Shown here piece after piece: positions 1 through 6,420 of a stretch of 64,000 nucleotides of DNA; positions within the stretch are counted from its first letter, which is position 1; every line of letters begins with the position of its first letter. The notes beneath the pieces were generated by a model. The model had not been told where the DNA came from and did no database searches. It saw only the letters and a list, made by a program, of their open reading frames with translations. Location of the stretch: assembly GCA_017464525.1 (NCBI GenBank), contig JAFTZM010000010.1, positions 1 through 64,000 of the forward strand. Reading direction: 5' to 3'. The stretch is from Clostridia bacterium. Its GTDB lineage: Bacteria > Bacillota > Clostridia > Oscillospirales > QAKW01. The position numbers and the translations under genes were made by a program.

Positions 1-102
1 GAATTAAAGAAATATATTTATTACTACAACAACGAAAGAATTTCCTTAAAACTAAAAGGAATGAGTCCAGTACAATACCGAACTCATTCTCTAACAATTT
101 AA
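1..102 (+). CDS. IS3-family transposase OrfB, C-terminal fragment (window edge)
   Basis: The reading frame is open from base 1 and ends with a TAA at 100-102. The 33 visible residues contain the typical end of the DDE (rve) integrase domain of IS3-family OrfB proteins: a YYNNERI stretch followed by LKGMSPVQYR. In this family these residues follow the catalytic glutamate. Only the tail is visible, so the catalytic triad cannot be checked. The base composition is much more AT-rich than that of the neighbours, as is common for an insertion sequence. Confidence 0.75.
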   Translation, partial: ELKKYIYYYNNERISLKLKGMSPVQYRTHSLTI

Positions 103-137
103 TATTTAATTTTGTCTAAACTTTGGGGTTCACTTCA
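1..137 (+). mobile_element. Right end of an IS3-family insertion sequence (partial)
   Basis: The window opens inside an insertion sequence. The 3' end of an IS3-type transposase is followed at about 113-137 by a T/G-rich terminal sequence (TGTCTAAACTTTGGGG then TTCACTTCA) that resembles the right inverted repeat of IS3/IS150-group elements. The left end lies outside the window, so the element's length, its target duplication and its intactness cannot be judged. It lies about 60 bp beyond the stop codon of the broken permease, so it did not interrupt that gene's surviving part. Confidence 0.7.
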
Positions 138-198
138 AAATTTCGTGCTTCTTTTTTGCCGTCCTTAACGGTACGACCCATACGCAAGTCCTTTTTTA

Positions 199-823
199 TT
201 AAATTTCGAATACCAACCAAATGTAGATAAAAGCGGGAATGATGGCGGCCAGGGTGAAGGGGATACCGATGCGGAAGAAATCCTTGTTTTTTACCTCATA
301 GCCGGCCTTCCGCAGGATGCCGATGCCGGCAATGTTGGCCGAGGCGCCGATGGGGGTACAGTTACCGCCCAACGTGGCGTCGGAGAGCAGCCCGAAATAC
401 AATGGGGTGGCCACCAGCGCCGCATCCACCCCTAATTGCTCGCTCAGTTGGGGTGCCAGGGAGGCGATGACCGGGATCATGGTGGCAACATAGGGGATAT
501 TGTCGATAAAGGCGGAGATCACCACCGAAGCCCACCCGATCACCGTATAGAGCAGGAAGAGGTTGCCGCCGCCCAGATCTGCCAGCAGAGAGGGTATTTT
601 GCTTTCGATAAAGAGGGCTACCAGCCCCATGGTGCCGGCGATCATCAGCAGAACATTGAAGTCCAGCTCCCCTAAAACCTTGCCCAGAGGCAGCATCCCG
701 GTCACAATGAAGACCAGACCGGAGGCCAGCGCAATGTAGGGCGGTACTTGCTGAATACCAGCATCAGTATATAGGCACGGCAAATAAGATCAAGGCAGGA
801 ATCATAAAGGTTCTTCCTTTCAT
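199..823 (-). pseudogene. SLC13/ArsB/NhaD-type permease, broken: C-terminal half only
   Basis: The main open frame (783 down to 199) encodes about 194 residues that match the C-terminal half of ion-transporter (CitMHS/ArsB/NhaD) permeases. They include an AFIDNIPYVATMIP segment, a LGGNCTPIGASANIAG substrate-loop motif and a final FFRIGIPFTL helix. Such permeases usually have about 400-430 residues, so the N-terminal half is missing. A short upstream frame begins at ATG 823 (or ATG 805, which has a GGAAG ribosome site) with a hydrophobic MIPALILFAVP segment. It hits a stop at about 764-766, one frame away from the main frame. I infer a deletion and/or frameshift relic. A half-size permease using the TTG at 783 is possible but less likely. 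Confidence 0.65.
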
Positions 824-836
824 TATTGATATTTCT

Positions 837-865
837 ATTATGAATAAAAAGAAGAATTTTGTCAA
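837..865 (-). promoter_or_regulatory. Sigma-A-like promoter in front of the broken permease
   Basis: Read on the minus strand there is TTGACA (865-860), a 17-bp spacer and CATAAT (842-837). It would start transcription a few bases before the relic start codons. The promoter looks intact although the gene is broken. It is divergent from the promoter at 891-919. Confidence 0.55.
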
Positions 866-890
866 TAGAAAACAAGATGAGTAAAATATA

Positions 891-919
891 TTGACACACC
901 TGCTGTTTTTTATTATAAT
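891..919 (+). promoter_or_regulatory. Consensus sigma-A promoter
   Basis: A perfect TTGACA (891-896), a 17-bp spacer and a perfect TATAAT (914-919). Transcription would start at about 926-928, exactly where the palindromic repeat 928-1202 begins, so the repeat would form the 5' leader of the downstream gene at 1226. Confidence 0.75.
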
Positions 920-927
920 AAAAATAT

Positions 928-1202
928 AGGGTAGAGCGAGATATCCGAACCCGCCTCAAAGCGGTATATTTCGGTGCATTTCACTCGCTTTATTCTTGCA
1001 AGGCGCCAGCCTTGCTGCATCTAAATCGAGCAAAAATCCCTCGAAATCTCCTCGCTTTGAGGCCAAAGATTTTAAAAAGAGCGGATTCTTGTTCAGTCAA
1101 GGCAAAAACGGAGCCAATACTGGCGTATTGGCGAGTATTTTAACAAAGAATGAGCGAAAATCCGCCTTTTTAAGACGAGGTTCGCATACCTCGCTCTACC
1201 CT
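928..1202. repeat. MITE-like palindromic repeat element with terminal inverted repeats
   Basis: The element starts with AGGGTAGAGCGAG plus ATATCCGAACC and ends at 1177-1202 with the imperfect reverse complement of that sequence, giving terminal inverted repeats of about 24 bp. The first 76 bp recur in inverted orientation at 41396-41471 with about 71 of 76 identical bases. Inside, CCGC-CTCAAA-GCGG forms a small hairpin nested in TCCGAA/TTCGG and GCGAG/CTCGC arms. A second inverted pair surrounds 1075-1172. The open frame across it shows no domain and looks incidental. It is about 275 bp long with no transposase, which fits a non-autonomous element. Confidence 0.6.
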
Positions 1203-1225
1203 AAAGTAAGAAAGGATTTTAACGA

Positions 1226-1813
1226 ATGGTTCCCTCTCAAAAGGAAAAGCTTTTGCAGTATCAAGGCAAATACCTGAATTTCGGCATCACCGAAGGGGGT
1301 GAGCCCCGGAATGCCATTGGGGTACCTTGGGAGGCTACGGCCCATGCTTTCAATATGCGTACGCCGGATGTGTATCTGGCACCGGAGGATCTGGCAGATG
1401 AAGAATTGATGTCGCAACTTCGGGATTTCCGGATCCTCGGCTGTTATATTTTTACGCCGCTGGAGGATTACTCCTTCCTGGCAGGCTTCCCCACGCTGCA
1501 GGATATCCATATCCGGAGTGGCAGTGCTATCCGTGACCTTTTCTTTTTAAAGGATCTGGAGGATCTGTTCATGTTTTATTTGGAGGACGCCAATTTGAAA
1601 AGCCTGGAGCATCTCTTTACTGCCGGGGGATTTCACAGTTATTGCTTAGGGCTTTGCAATTGTAAAGTGGCGGAGCTGACCCCGCCCCCTCACCGTATTT
1701 CTGAGCTGGTGATCCTCCAGCCGGAGGGCACCGGAGAGCGGGAACGCTGGAAGGCTCTTTCTGCCCTGAAATATTATTATTATGAATATAAAGGAGGAAA
1801 TCACCATGGCTGA
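1226..1813 (+). CDS. Hypothetical protein, possibly leucine-rich-repeat-like
   Basis: A 195-residue protein with no signal peptide or membrane segment. Start ATG 1226 follows a GAAAGGA ribosome site. The middle (about residues 65-130) has a spaced leucine/isoleucine pattern (LRDFRILGCY, LAGFPTLQDIHI, LKDLEDLF, LKSLEHLF) reminiscent of irregular leucine-rich repeats that mediate protein contacts. I do not recognise a named family. Its last codons overlap the start of the next gene at 1806 by 8 bp, so the two are probably translated together. The promoter at 891-919 and the repeat leader lie directly upstream. Confidence 0.7.
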   Translation: MVPSQKEKLLQYQGKYLNFGITEGGEPRNAIGVPWEATAHAFNMRTPDVYLAPEDLADEELMSQLRDFRILGCYIFTPLEDYSFLAGFPTLQDIHIRSGSAIRDLFFLKDLEDLFMFYLEDANLKSLEHLFTAGGFHSYCLGLCNCKVAELTPPPHRISELVILQPEGTGERERWKALSALKYYYYEYKGGNHHG

Positions 1814-2648
1814 GACCTATTGCGGAAAACTCTGTGAGAATTGCAAGCAGAAGGAGCAGTTGAACTGCCCCGGCTGCCGGCTGGGCCCCGGCCGGCAGGT
1901 GACCGGCGATTGCCAAATCGCCCGTTGTTGCCGCAGTAAAAACCACGAAACCTGCCGAAGCTGTTCCTCTCAGGGGTATTGCGACTTGAAGAAAAATAAC
2001 GGCGTGGAGTACCGGTTGCAGCAAAAAGCGGTGCAGGAGGAGCGCCGGGCGGCGCTGGGGGACCATGCGGCAGTAATGGGAAAATGGATGCGGCTGCTGG
2101 TGCTGCTGATCATTCCCGATCTGCTTTCGATGGTACTCACATCCTCTTTGGTAACCTCTGTTTTTCCGGTGCTGCAAACGGTGGGTCAGGTGCTTTCCAT
2201 GGCCGCCGGCCTGGCATATGGTGGTATCCTGCTGCGGCTGGGAAGCCAGAACCGGCATTACCGGATCGCAGGAATTCTTTCTCTTTCCGGGGCGGTAGCG
2301 GCGGTTTTGATCTTCTTCCTGCCTGCGGCCCTCGGAACCGCCATCCTGGCGCTGCTTCTTTCCATGGCATTGTTGGCGGTGGATATGGCTGCTCAGCTTC
2401 AGGAACTGGATGCCCATGCGGAGGCAGTGCGGGAACTTGATCCCGACCTCTGCGCAAAATGGCTGGATCTGCGGAAATGGACGCTGATCGTCTATGTGGG
2501 GCTCCTTGGCTCCTCCCTCTTTGCGCTGGTTCCCCTCCTGGGGCTTCTGGTGCTCCTGATGGCAACGGTGGGTGTGATCGTGATCGCCTGGAGAAAGTTG
2601 GATTGCCTATTTAAAACAGAAAAGCTCTTTGTAAATTATAGGAATTGA
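1806..2648 (+). CDS. Cysteine-rich (DUF3795-like) N-terminus plus multi-pass membrane protein
   Basis: A 280-residue protein. Start ATG 1806 is chosen because AAAGGAGG lies 9 bp upstream. Residues 1-65 hold about a dozen cysteines in CxxLCxxC, CPGC, CxxxRCC and CRSCSSQGYC patterns, resembling small zinc-binding domains of the DUF3795 type. Residues from about 95 to the end form five or six hydrophobic segments (LLVLLIIPDLLSMVL, LFALVPLLGLLVLL and others). The function is unknown; a metal-binding cytoplasmic head on a membrane anchor is what the sequence shows. It overlaps the preceding gene, and the next small membrane protein starts 13 bp downstream, so all three form an operon. Confidence 0.72.
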   Translation: MAETYCGKLCENCKQKEQLNCPGCRLGPGRQVTGDCQIARCCRSKNHETCRSCSSQGYCDLKKNNGVEYRLQQKAVQEERRAALGDHAAVMGKWMRLLVLLIIPDLLSMVLTSSLVTSVFPVLQTVGQVLSMAAGLAYGGILLRLGSQNRHYRIAGILSLSGAVAAVLIFFLPAALGTAILALLLSMALLAVDMAAQLQELDAHAEAVRELDPDLCAKWLDLRKWTLIVYVGLLGSSLFALVPLLGLLVLLMATVGVIVIAWRKLDCLFKTEKLFVNYRN

Positions 2649-2661
2649 AAGGAAAACAAAA

Positions 2662-3033
2662 ATGAAAAGTATCAAACCCGGCAGAGGCCCGTCCTTCATG
2701 GGCGGTGTGATGAGTATCTTTATGGGGCTGTTTGGCCTGCTCTGGACCGTCTTTGTGGCCACCAGCGGCGGGGGTTTCTTCGCCCTTTTCGGGGTGATCT
2801 TCATTTTGATCGCTGTGGTTCAGGCGGTGTATCAATTTAAAAATGCTACCTCTAAAAACCGCCATTCGGCCTTTGATATCACCGATGGCGGCGAGGAGCC
2901 TGATCCCTTGAATGAGCGGTTCGGCGGGGAAGAGCAGCCTTCCCGGCCGGAGAGCGCCTTCTGCCCCTACTGCGGCAAGCCGGTGGAGGAGGATTTTGAG
3001 TTTTGTAATAAGTGCGGAAAAAAACTGCCATAA
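2662..3033 (+). CDS. Small membrane protein with C-terminal zinc ribbon
   Basis: A 123-residue protein with two hydrophobic segments (about residues 10-30 and 34-52), a charged linker, and a C-terminal zinc-ribbon of the form CPYCGKPV-x-FCNKCGKKL at about residues 100-122. This four-cysteine ribbon is widespread at the ends of Firmicute membrane proteins and is assumed to bind one zinc. The ribosome site is AAAGGAAA before ATG 2662. It is the last gene of the small operon starting at 1226, and the promoter and riboswitch-like leader of the sodium-pump genes follow at once. No specific function can be assigned. Confidence 0.75.
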   Translation: MKSIKPGRGPSFMGGVMSIFMGLFGLLWTVFVATSGGGFFALFGVIFILIAVVQAVYQFKNATSKNRHSAFDITDGGEEPDPLNERFGGEEQPSRPESAFCPYCGKPVEEDFEFCNKCGKKLP

Positions 3034-3038
3034 TAGAC

Positions 3039-3067
3039 TTGAAATTCTGCGAAAACTGTGGTATCCT
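3039..3067 (+). promoter_or_regulatory. Promoter of the riboswitch / sodium-pump operon
   Basis: TTGAAA (3039-3044), a 17-bp spacer and TATCCT (3062-3067). Transcription would begin at about 3074, immediately before the structured leader. Confidence 0.55.
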
Positions 3068-3075
3068 TTTAATGC

Positions 3076-3196
3076 TAAAAGGGAGTAGCTTGCAGCAGTT
3101 GCTGTAGGAACGGCGTCAATCCGGCATTTTGCCCGCTGTCACTTTAAAAAGCAAGACTTTTATTGCAGGAACCCTGCGATAAAAGTCTTTTTTATA
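3076..3196 (+). promoter_or_regulatory. yybP-ykoY-type (Mn2+) riboswitch with intrinsic terminator
   Basis: The leader shows the ordered blocks of the yybP-ykoY class: AAAAGGGAGTAGC (3077-3089), GGCGTCAAT (3112-3120), GTCACTT (3138-3144) and GCAAGACTTTT (3151-3161). The first and last pair to close the P1 stem (AAAAG with CTTTT, GCTTGC with GCAAG). The 3' strand of P1 is also the 5' arm of a 16-bp terminator hairpin (3154-3169 with 3173-3188, then a T-run). P1 and terminator are therefore mutually exclusive. In the known class Mn2+ stabilises P1 and turns the gene on. The 3' metal loop is not identical to the textbook version, so the ligand is inferred. Confidence 0.6.
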
Positions 3197-3226
3197 TAGA
3201 TCACATTAAAAATAAGGAGATTAAAA

Positions 3227-4330
3227 ATGGACTTAAGTATTCTCTATGAAAACCTTGGCAAGTTCGAATGGTATCATCTGGTGATGATCCTCATCGGCTG
3301 CCTGCTGATCTACCTGGCCATCAAGAAGGAAATGGAGCCCACTCTGCTCCTGCCCATGGGCTTTGGTACGATTTTAGTCAATATCCCCGGCTCCGAGGCC
3401 CTCACCGGCCCCATCTCCGAGCTGTACCATGCGGGTATTGCCAATGAGCTGTTCCCCTTGCTGCTGTTTATCGGCATCGGCGCCATGATCGATTTCGGCC
3501 CCCTGCTTTCCAACCCTAAGCTGATGCTGTTCGGCGCTGCTGCCCAGTTCGGTATCTTCTTTACCCTCTGCATGGCCGCTATGTTCTTCGGGGATATGGA
3601 TGCGGCCTCCATCGCCATCATCGGCGCTGCAGACGGCCCCACCTCCATCGCTGTGGCCAATGCGCTGAATTCCCAGTATGTGGGCGCCATCACGGTGGCA
3701 GCTTATTCCTATATGGCGCTGGTGCCCATCATCCAGCCCCCTGTGATCAAAGCCCTCACCACCAAGAAGGAGCGGCTGATCCGGATGCCTTATGAGCAGA
3801 AGTCCGTTTCCAAGCTCACCCGCATCCTGTTCCCCATCCTCATCACCATCGTGGTTTCCGCATTTGTGCCGCAGGCTACTGCGCTGATCGGCTTTTTGAT
3901 GTTCGGTAACCTGATTCGGGAGTGCGGTGTGCTGGAGCGCCTTTCCGAAACTGCCCAGAATGCGCTGGCCAACCTGGTCACCATCTTTTTGGGGATCTCC
4001 GTCGCCTTCAATATGACCGGTGAAAAGTTCCTGAAGGTGGATACCCTGCTCATCATGGGTCTGGGCCTCATCGCCTTCATTGTGGATACTGCAGGCGGTG
4101 TGCTCTTTGCCAAGTTCCTCAATCTCTTTATGAAAAAGAAGATCAACCCCATGATCGGTGCTGCCGGCATCTCTGCATTCCCCATGTCCGGCCGTATTGT
4201 CCATAAGATGGGCCTGCAGGAGGATCCTCAGAACTTTCTGCTGATGCACTCCATCGGTGTTAACGTTTCCGGCCAGATCGCCTCTGTTATCGCCGGCGGT
4301 ATTATCCTTAAGATCTTCGGAGGTATGTGA
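3227..4330 (+). CDS. Sodium-ion-translocating decarboxylase beta subunit (OadB/GcdB/MmdB family)
   Basis: A 367-residue, multi-pass membrane protein. In this family the beta subunit decarboxylates carboxybiotin and uses the energy to export Na+. Visible signatures are the ion-path motif GAADGPTSIAVA with Asp136, a second broken-helix segment IVDTAGGVLF, and the C-terminal NVSGQIASVIAGG motif. Length and ends agree with full-length family members. Start ATG 3227 follows an AAGGAGA ribosome site. The alpha (carboxyltransferase) and biotin-carrier genes are not in the window, so the substrate cannot be told. The gene is preceded by a metal-riboswitch-like leader, which is unusual for this family, and is coupled to a small gamma-like gene. 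Confidence 0.88.
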   Translation: MDLSILYENLGKFEWYHLVMILIGCLLIYLAIKKEMEPTLLLPMGFGTILVNIPGSEALTGPISELYHAGIANELFPLLLFIGIGAMIDFGPLLSNPKLMLFGAAAQFGIFFTLCMAAMFFGDMDAASIAIIGAADGPTSIAVANALNSQYVGAITVAAYSYMALVPIIQPPVIKALTTKKERLIRMPYEQKSVSKLTRILFPILITIVVSAFVPQATALIGFLMFGNLIRECGVLERLSETAQNALANLVTIFLGISVAFNMTGEKFLKVDTLLIMGLGLIAFIVDTAGGVLFAKFLNLFMKKKINPMIGAAGISAFPMSGRIVHKMGLQEDPQNFLLMHSIGVNVSGQIASVIAGGIILKIFGGM

Positions 4331-4536
4331 TGATGAAAATGTTCGAACTCTTCAGAGCCGCTTTGACCGCCCAGACTGCTGCCGCCGAGGAAACGGCAAA
4401 AATGTTCTTCGAGCCCGGCAGATTTTTGGAGATGCTCCGGTATATGGGTGTTGGGATGCTGATCATCTTTGTGCTGATCGGGATCATTATCCTGGCAACC
4501 CTGGCCATCAATAAGGTTTTTTCCAAATCCAAATAA
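4330..4536 (+). CDS. Small single-pass membrane subunit, OadG/gamma-like
   Basis: A 68-residue protein with one transmembrane helix (about residues 36-58, GMLIIFVLIGIIILATL) and a short lysine-rich cytoplasmic tail. The gamma subunits of Na+-pumping decarboxylases have this layout and anchor the complex. The ATG at 4330 overlaps the stop of the beta gene (ATGA). ATG 4333 is an alternative with better spacing from GGAGGT. A terminator follows 6 bp after the stop. Identity as a gamma subunit rests mainly on position and topology, since these subunits are poorly conserved. Confidence 0.7.
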   Translation: MMKMFELFRAALTAQTAAAEETAKMFFEPGRFLEMLRYMGVGMLIIFVLIGIIILATLAINKVFSKSK

Positions 4537-4542
4537 GTAAAT

Positions 4543-4570
4543 GCGCCGCCTTTGCGGCGCTTTACTTTTT
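4543..4570 (+). terminator. Intrinsic terminator of the beta/gamma operon
   Basis: GCGCCGC (4543-4549) pairs with GCGGCGC (4554-4560) around a 4-nt loop, followed by a T-rich tract. It isolates the retron from upstream transcription. Confidence 0.85.
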
Positions 4571-4589
4571 TTATATAGTATGCTATAAT
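4561..4589 (+). promoter_or_regulatory. Retron promoter with extended -10
   Basis: An extended -10 TGCTATAAT (4581-4589) with a weak -35 TTTACT (4561-4566) at 17-bp spacing. The predicted start at about 4596 lies directly at the a1 repeat of the retron RNA. Confidence 0.65.
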
Positions 4590-4597
4590 CCTCCTAT

Positions 4598-4790
4598 AGT
4601 CTTTCGCAGCAGCGTACACACCGTTTTTGCGGAAAGGGCAGCGAGTCGCTGCTTTGTTGGTTTGCCCGGGAGCATCGCGTTTGTTTTGAAAAACAAACGC
4701 TGCCTGAAAATGCCTCAACGAGCAAAAAAATCATTCCATGATTGTCTGCTCGCCTCGCCATATTCAGGACTTTTCGTGCTGCGAAAGACT
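4598..4790 (+). ncRNA. Retron msr-msd non-coding RNA
   Basis: A roughly 193-nt RNA gene lies just before a retron reverse transcriptase and has the canonical layout. The a1 (4598-4611) and a2 (4777-4790) repeats are perfect 14-nt reverse complements. AGC at 4611-4613 at the end of a1 supplies the expected branching guanosine (4612). The msr part holds hairpins at 4638-4652 (6-bp stem) and 4677-4700 (perfect 10-bp stem, 4-nt loop). The msd part is one long interrupted hairpin 4703-4768: CCTGAA/TTCAGG, ATG/CAT, CGAGCA/TGCTCG and an apical AATCAT/ATGATT stem. The RT would copy msd into a branched RNA-DNA molecule of roughly 65-75 nt of DNA. The boundaries of the DNA are inferred. Confidence 0.87.
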
Positions 4791-4812
4791 TGATTCAGAA
4801 AGGGTGATCCGG

Positions 4813-5808
4813 ATGCGTATAACCGAAGGAACGGTTCGATTTGATGGCTGCGACCGGCATTTTGCCGAAAAATTCGGTGCCCACCAGGCGGCAGAAATGG
4901 TGCTGGATTTCGCCAGCACCAATACCCACCCGTTTCTTTATGACACCTACCAGCTGGCCGCCCATCTGGGGCTTCGGCGGAAGGCACTCTTTGAACTGGT
5001 GCGGCGGCCCGGCCGCCATTACCGTACCCTGCGGATCCCCAAGCGAAGCGGCGGCAGCCGCACCCTCTCGGTGCCGGATGACAGGCTGAAAACGGTGCAG
5101 CGCACGGTTTTGCATACCATCCTCTGCCATTTTCCTGCCTCGGCATATGCCACCGCCTATCAGCCGGGGGCAACGCTTCGGCAAAATGCCGCTCCCCATT
5201 GCGGAAAAAAATATCTGCTTAAGCTGGATCTGGAGGATTTTTTCGGCAGTATCCGTTTCGATCAGGTCTACGGTGCGGTATTTCATACCCGCCGGTTTCC
5301 CAAGCAGATCGGGGCCATGCTGACCGCCCTTTGCTGCAAGGATGATGCGCTGCCTCAGGGGGCGCCCACCTCCCCGCAACTCTCCAATCTGGTGCTGAAA
5401 TGGTTTGATGATACCATGGGGGCGTGGTGCCAAAGGCGGGGAATTGCCTATACCCGCTATTGCGACGATATTACTTTTTCGGCGGATCGGCCTCTTTATG
5501 ATGCTTATCGGAAGGCGGTAGGGCTGCTGGAGCATCAGGGCTTCAGTATTAACGAAGAAAAGACCCGTTTTGTGACCGCTGCCGGCCGCCAGACCGTCAC
5601 CGGCCTTACGGTGAATGAAAAGGTGGGGGTGCCCGCCGATTTTAAACGCGCGCTGCGGCAGCAGGTCTATTATGCTTTGAAATTCGGGGCAGAGCCGCCG
5701 GAATACCGGCGTCTGCTGGGGAAGGTGCAGTTTGTGCTGCAAACAGCGCCGGAGCATCCTTGGTTTTGCGATGCCCGGGAAGAATTGATCAGGAGGTTGA
5801 AAGGATGA
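4813..5808 (+). CDS. Retron-type reverse transcriptase
   Basis: A 331-residue RT that would prime from the branching G of the upstream RNA to make msDNA. It has the diagnostic retron motif NAxxH (NAAPH, residues 125-129), the first catalytic block LDLEDFF (138-144), QGAPTSPQLSN (182-192), the active site YCDD (216-219) and the VTG motif (262-264) that recognises the cognate RNA. There is no maturase, endonuclease or fused domain, which excludes a group II intron protein. ATG 4813 is chosen because it lies 22 bp beyond a2 with an AGAAAGGGTG site; the open frame extends back to 4738, but that would start inside the msd hairpin. It overlaps the next gene by 4 bp. The likely role is phage defence or another stress response, by analogy. 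Confidence 0.93.
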   Translation: MRITEGTVRFDGCDRHFAEKFGAHQAAEMVLDFASTNTHPFLYDTYQLAAHLGLRRKALFELVRRPGRHYRTLRIPKRSGGSRTLSVPDDRLKTVQRTVLHTILCHFPASAYATAYQPGATLRQNAAPHCGKKYLLKLDLEDFFGSIRFDQVYGAVFHTRRFPKQIGAMLTALCCKDDALPQGAPTSPQLSNLVLKWFDDTMGAWCQRRGIAYTRYCDDITFSADRPLYDAYRKAVGLLEHQGFSINEEKTRFVTAAGRQTVTGLTVNEKVGVPADFKRALRQQVYYALKFGAEPPEYRRLLGKVQFVLQTAPEHPWFCDAREELIRRLKG

Positions 5809-6389
5809 AACTGTATGTGATCCGCCATGGAGAGAGTGAGGCCAATGCGGGGAAATTTTTCTCTGGCTGGGCCCCCGTTGCTCTTACTCCCAAGGGGGAG
5901 GATGATGCCCGTGCCGCAGGGGAGCTGATCCGCCATATTCCTTTTGATAAGGTCTATAGCAGCGATATCCGCCGGGTGATCCAGACTCAGCAGCTGGCGC
6001 TGCCCGATGCCGATTGCGAGCGGACCCCGCTGATCCGGGAATACAACGTGGGCAGCCTGATGGGCAAGAACCTGCAGGATTGTGCCGAGACCATGGGCGA
6101 GGCATTTTTGAAAAACCGTGCCGCCTTTGATTTTACGCCCTATGGCGGCGAAAGCAACGATATGGTAGACGCCCGGGTGGCAGAATTCATGAGGATGCTG
6201 GAGCAGACCGATTATGAAAATGTGGCGGTCTTCAGCCACGCCGGCACCATTCGCAGTATCATTGATTATGTGCTGGGTGTCCGTACTCCCCGGAATGCCA
6301 CGATCCTCCTCAATGGAGCGGTCAGCGTCTTTGAATTCATAGAGGATCATTGGCGGATCCTGATGCTGAATTATACCAAGGAACTATAA
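5805..6389 (+). CDS. Histidine phosphatase (phosphoglycerate-mutase-like), coupled to the retron RT
   Basis: A 194-residue protein of the histidine phosphatase superfamily. It has the phosphohistidine motif RHGE (residues 7-10), an SSDIRRVIQT segment, an acidic YGGES region and the second catalytic histidine in SHAG (about residues 145-148). Members hydrolyse phosphate esters of sugars, nucleotides or proteins; the substrate is unknown here. ATG 5805 overlaps the RT stop codon (ATGA) and has AGGAGG 9 bp upstream, so the two are translated as a unit, and a terminator follows. Known retrons pair RNA and RT with an effector, and this is the only other gene in the unit. It may be the effector, or a housekeeping gene caught by chance. 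Confidence 0.85.
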   Translation: MKLYVIRHGESEANAGKFFSGWAPVALTPKGEDDARAAGELIRHIPFDKVYSSDIRRVIQTQQLALPDADCERTPLIREYNVGSLMGKNLQDCAETMGEAFLKNRAAFDFTPYGGESNDMVDARVAEFMRMLEQTDYENVAVFSHAGTIRSIIDYVLGVRTPRNATILLNGAVSVFEFIEDHWRILMLNYTKEL

Positions 6390-6390
6390 A

Positions 6391-6420
6391 AAATAACGGT
6401 GCTTTGCACCGTTATTTTTT
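6391..6420. terminator. Bidirectional terminator between retron operon and AraC gene
   Basis: AAATAACGGTGC pairs with GCACCGTTATTT around TTT, with an A-run before and a T-run after. It can stop transcription from both converging genes; the minus-strand gene's stop codon lies inside it. Confidence 0.85.

Noticed and set aside
996..1277. A 93-codon plus-strand frame across the palindromic repeat and into the next gene
   Set aside because: It lies in a repeat with inverted structure, has no ribosome site, overlaps the well-supported gene at 1226 in another frame, and its sequence is what the palindrome happens to encode.
3076..3196. T-box or SAM-type leader before the sodium-pump gene
   Set aside because: No T-box sequence (AGGGTGGNACC) and no SAM core; the block order agrees with yybP-ykoY. 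A Na+ riboswitch was kept only as an alternative.
4738..4812. Upstream extension of the RT frame from ATG 4738
   Set aside because: It would start in the apical loop of the msd hairpin and translate a2; the ATG at 4813 has a ribosome site and starts after the RNA.
4813..5808. RT as group II intron maturase or DGR reverse transcriptase
   Set aside because: There is no intron RNA domain V, maturase or HNH domain, nor a template/variable repeat pair; NAxxH and VTG motifs plus a1/a2 repeats are retron-specific.
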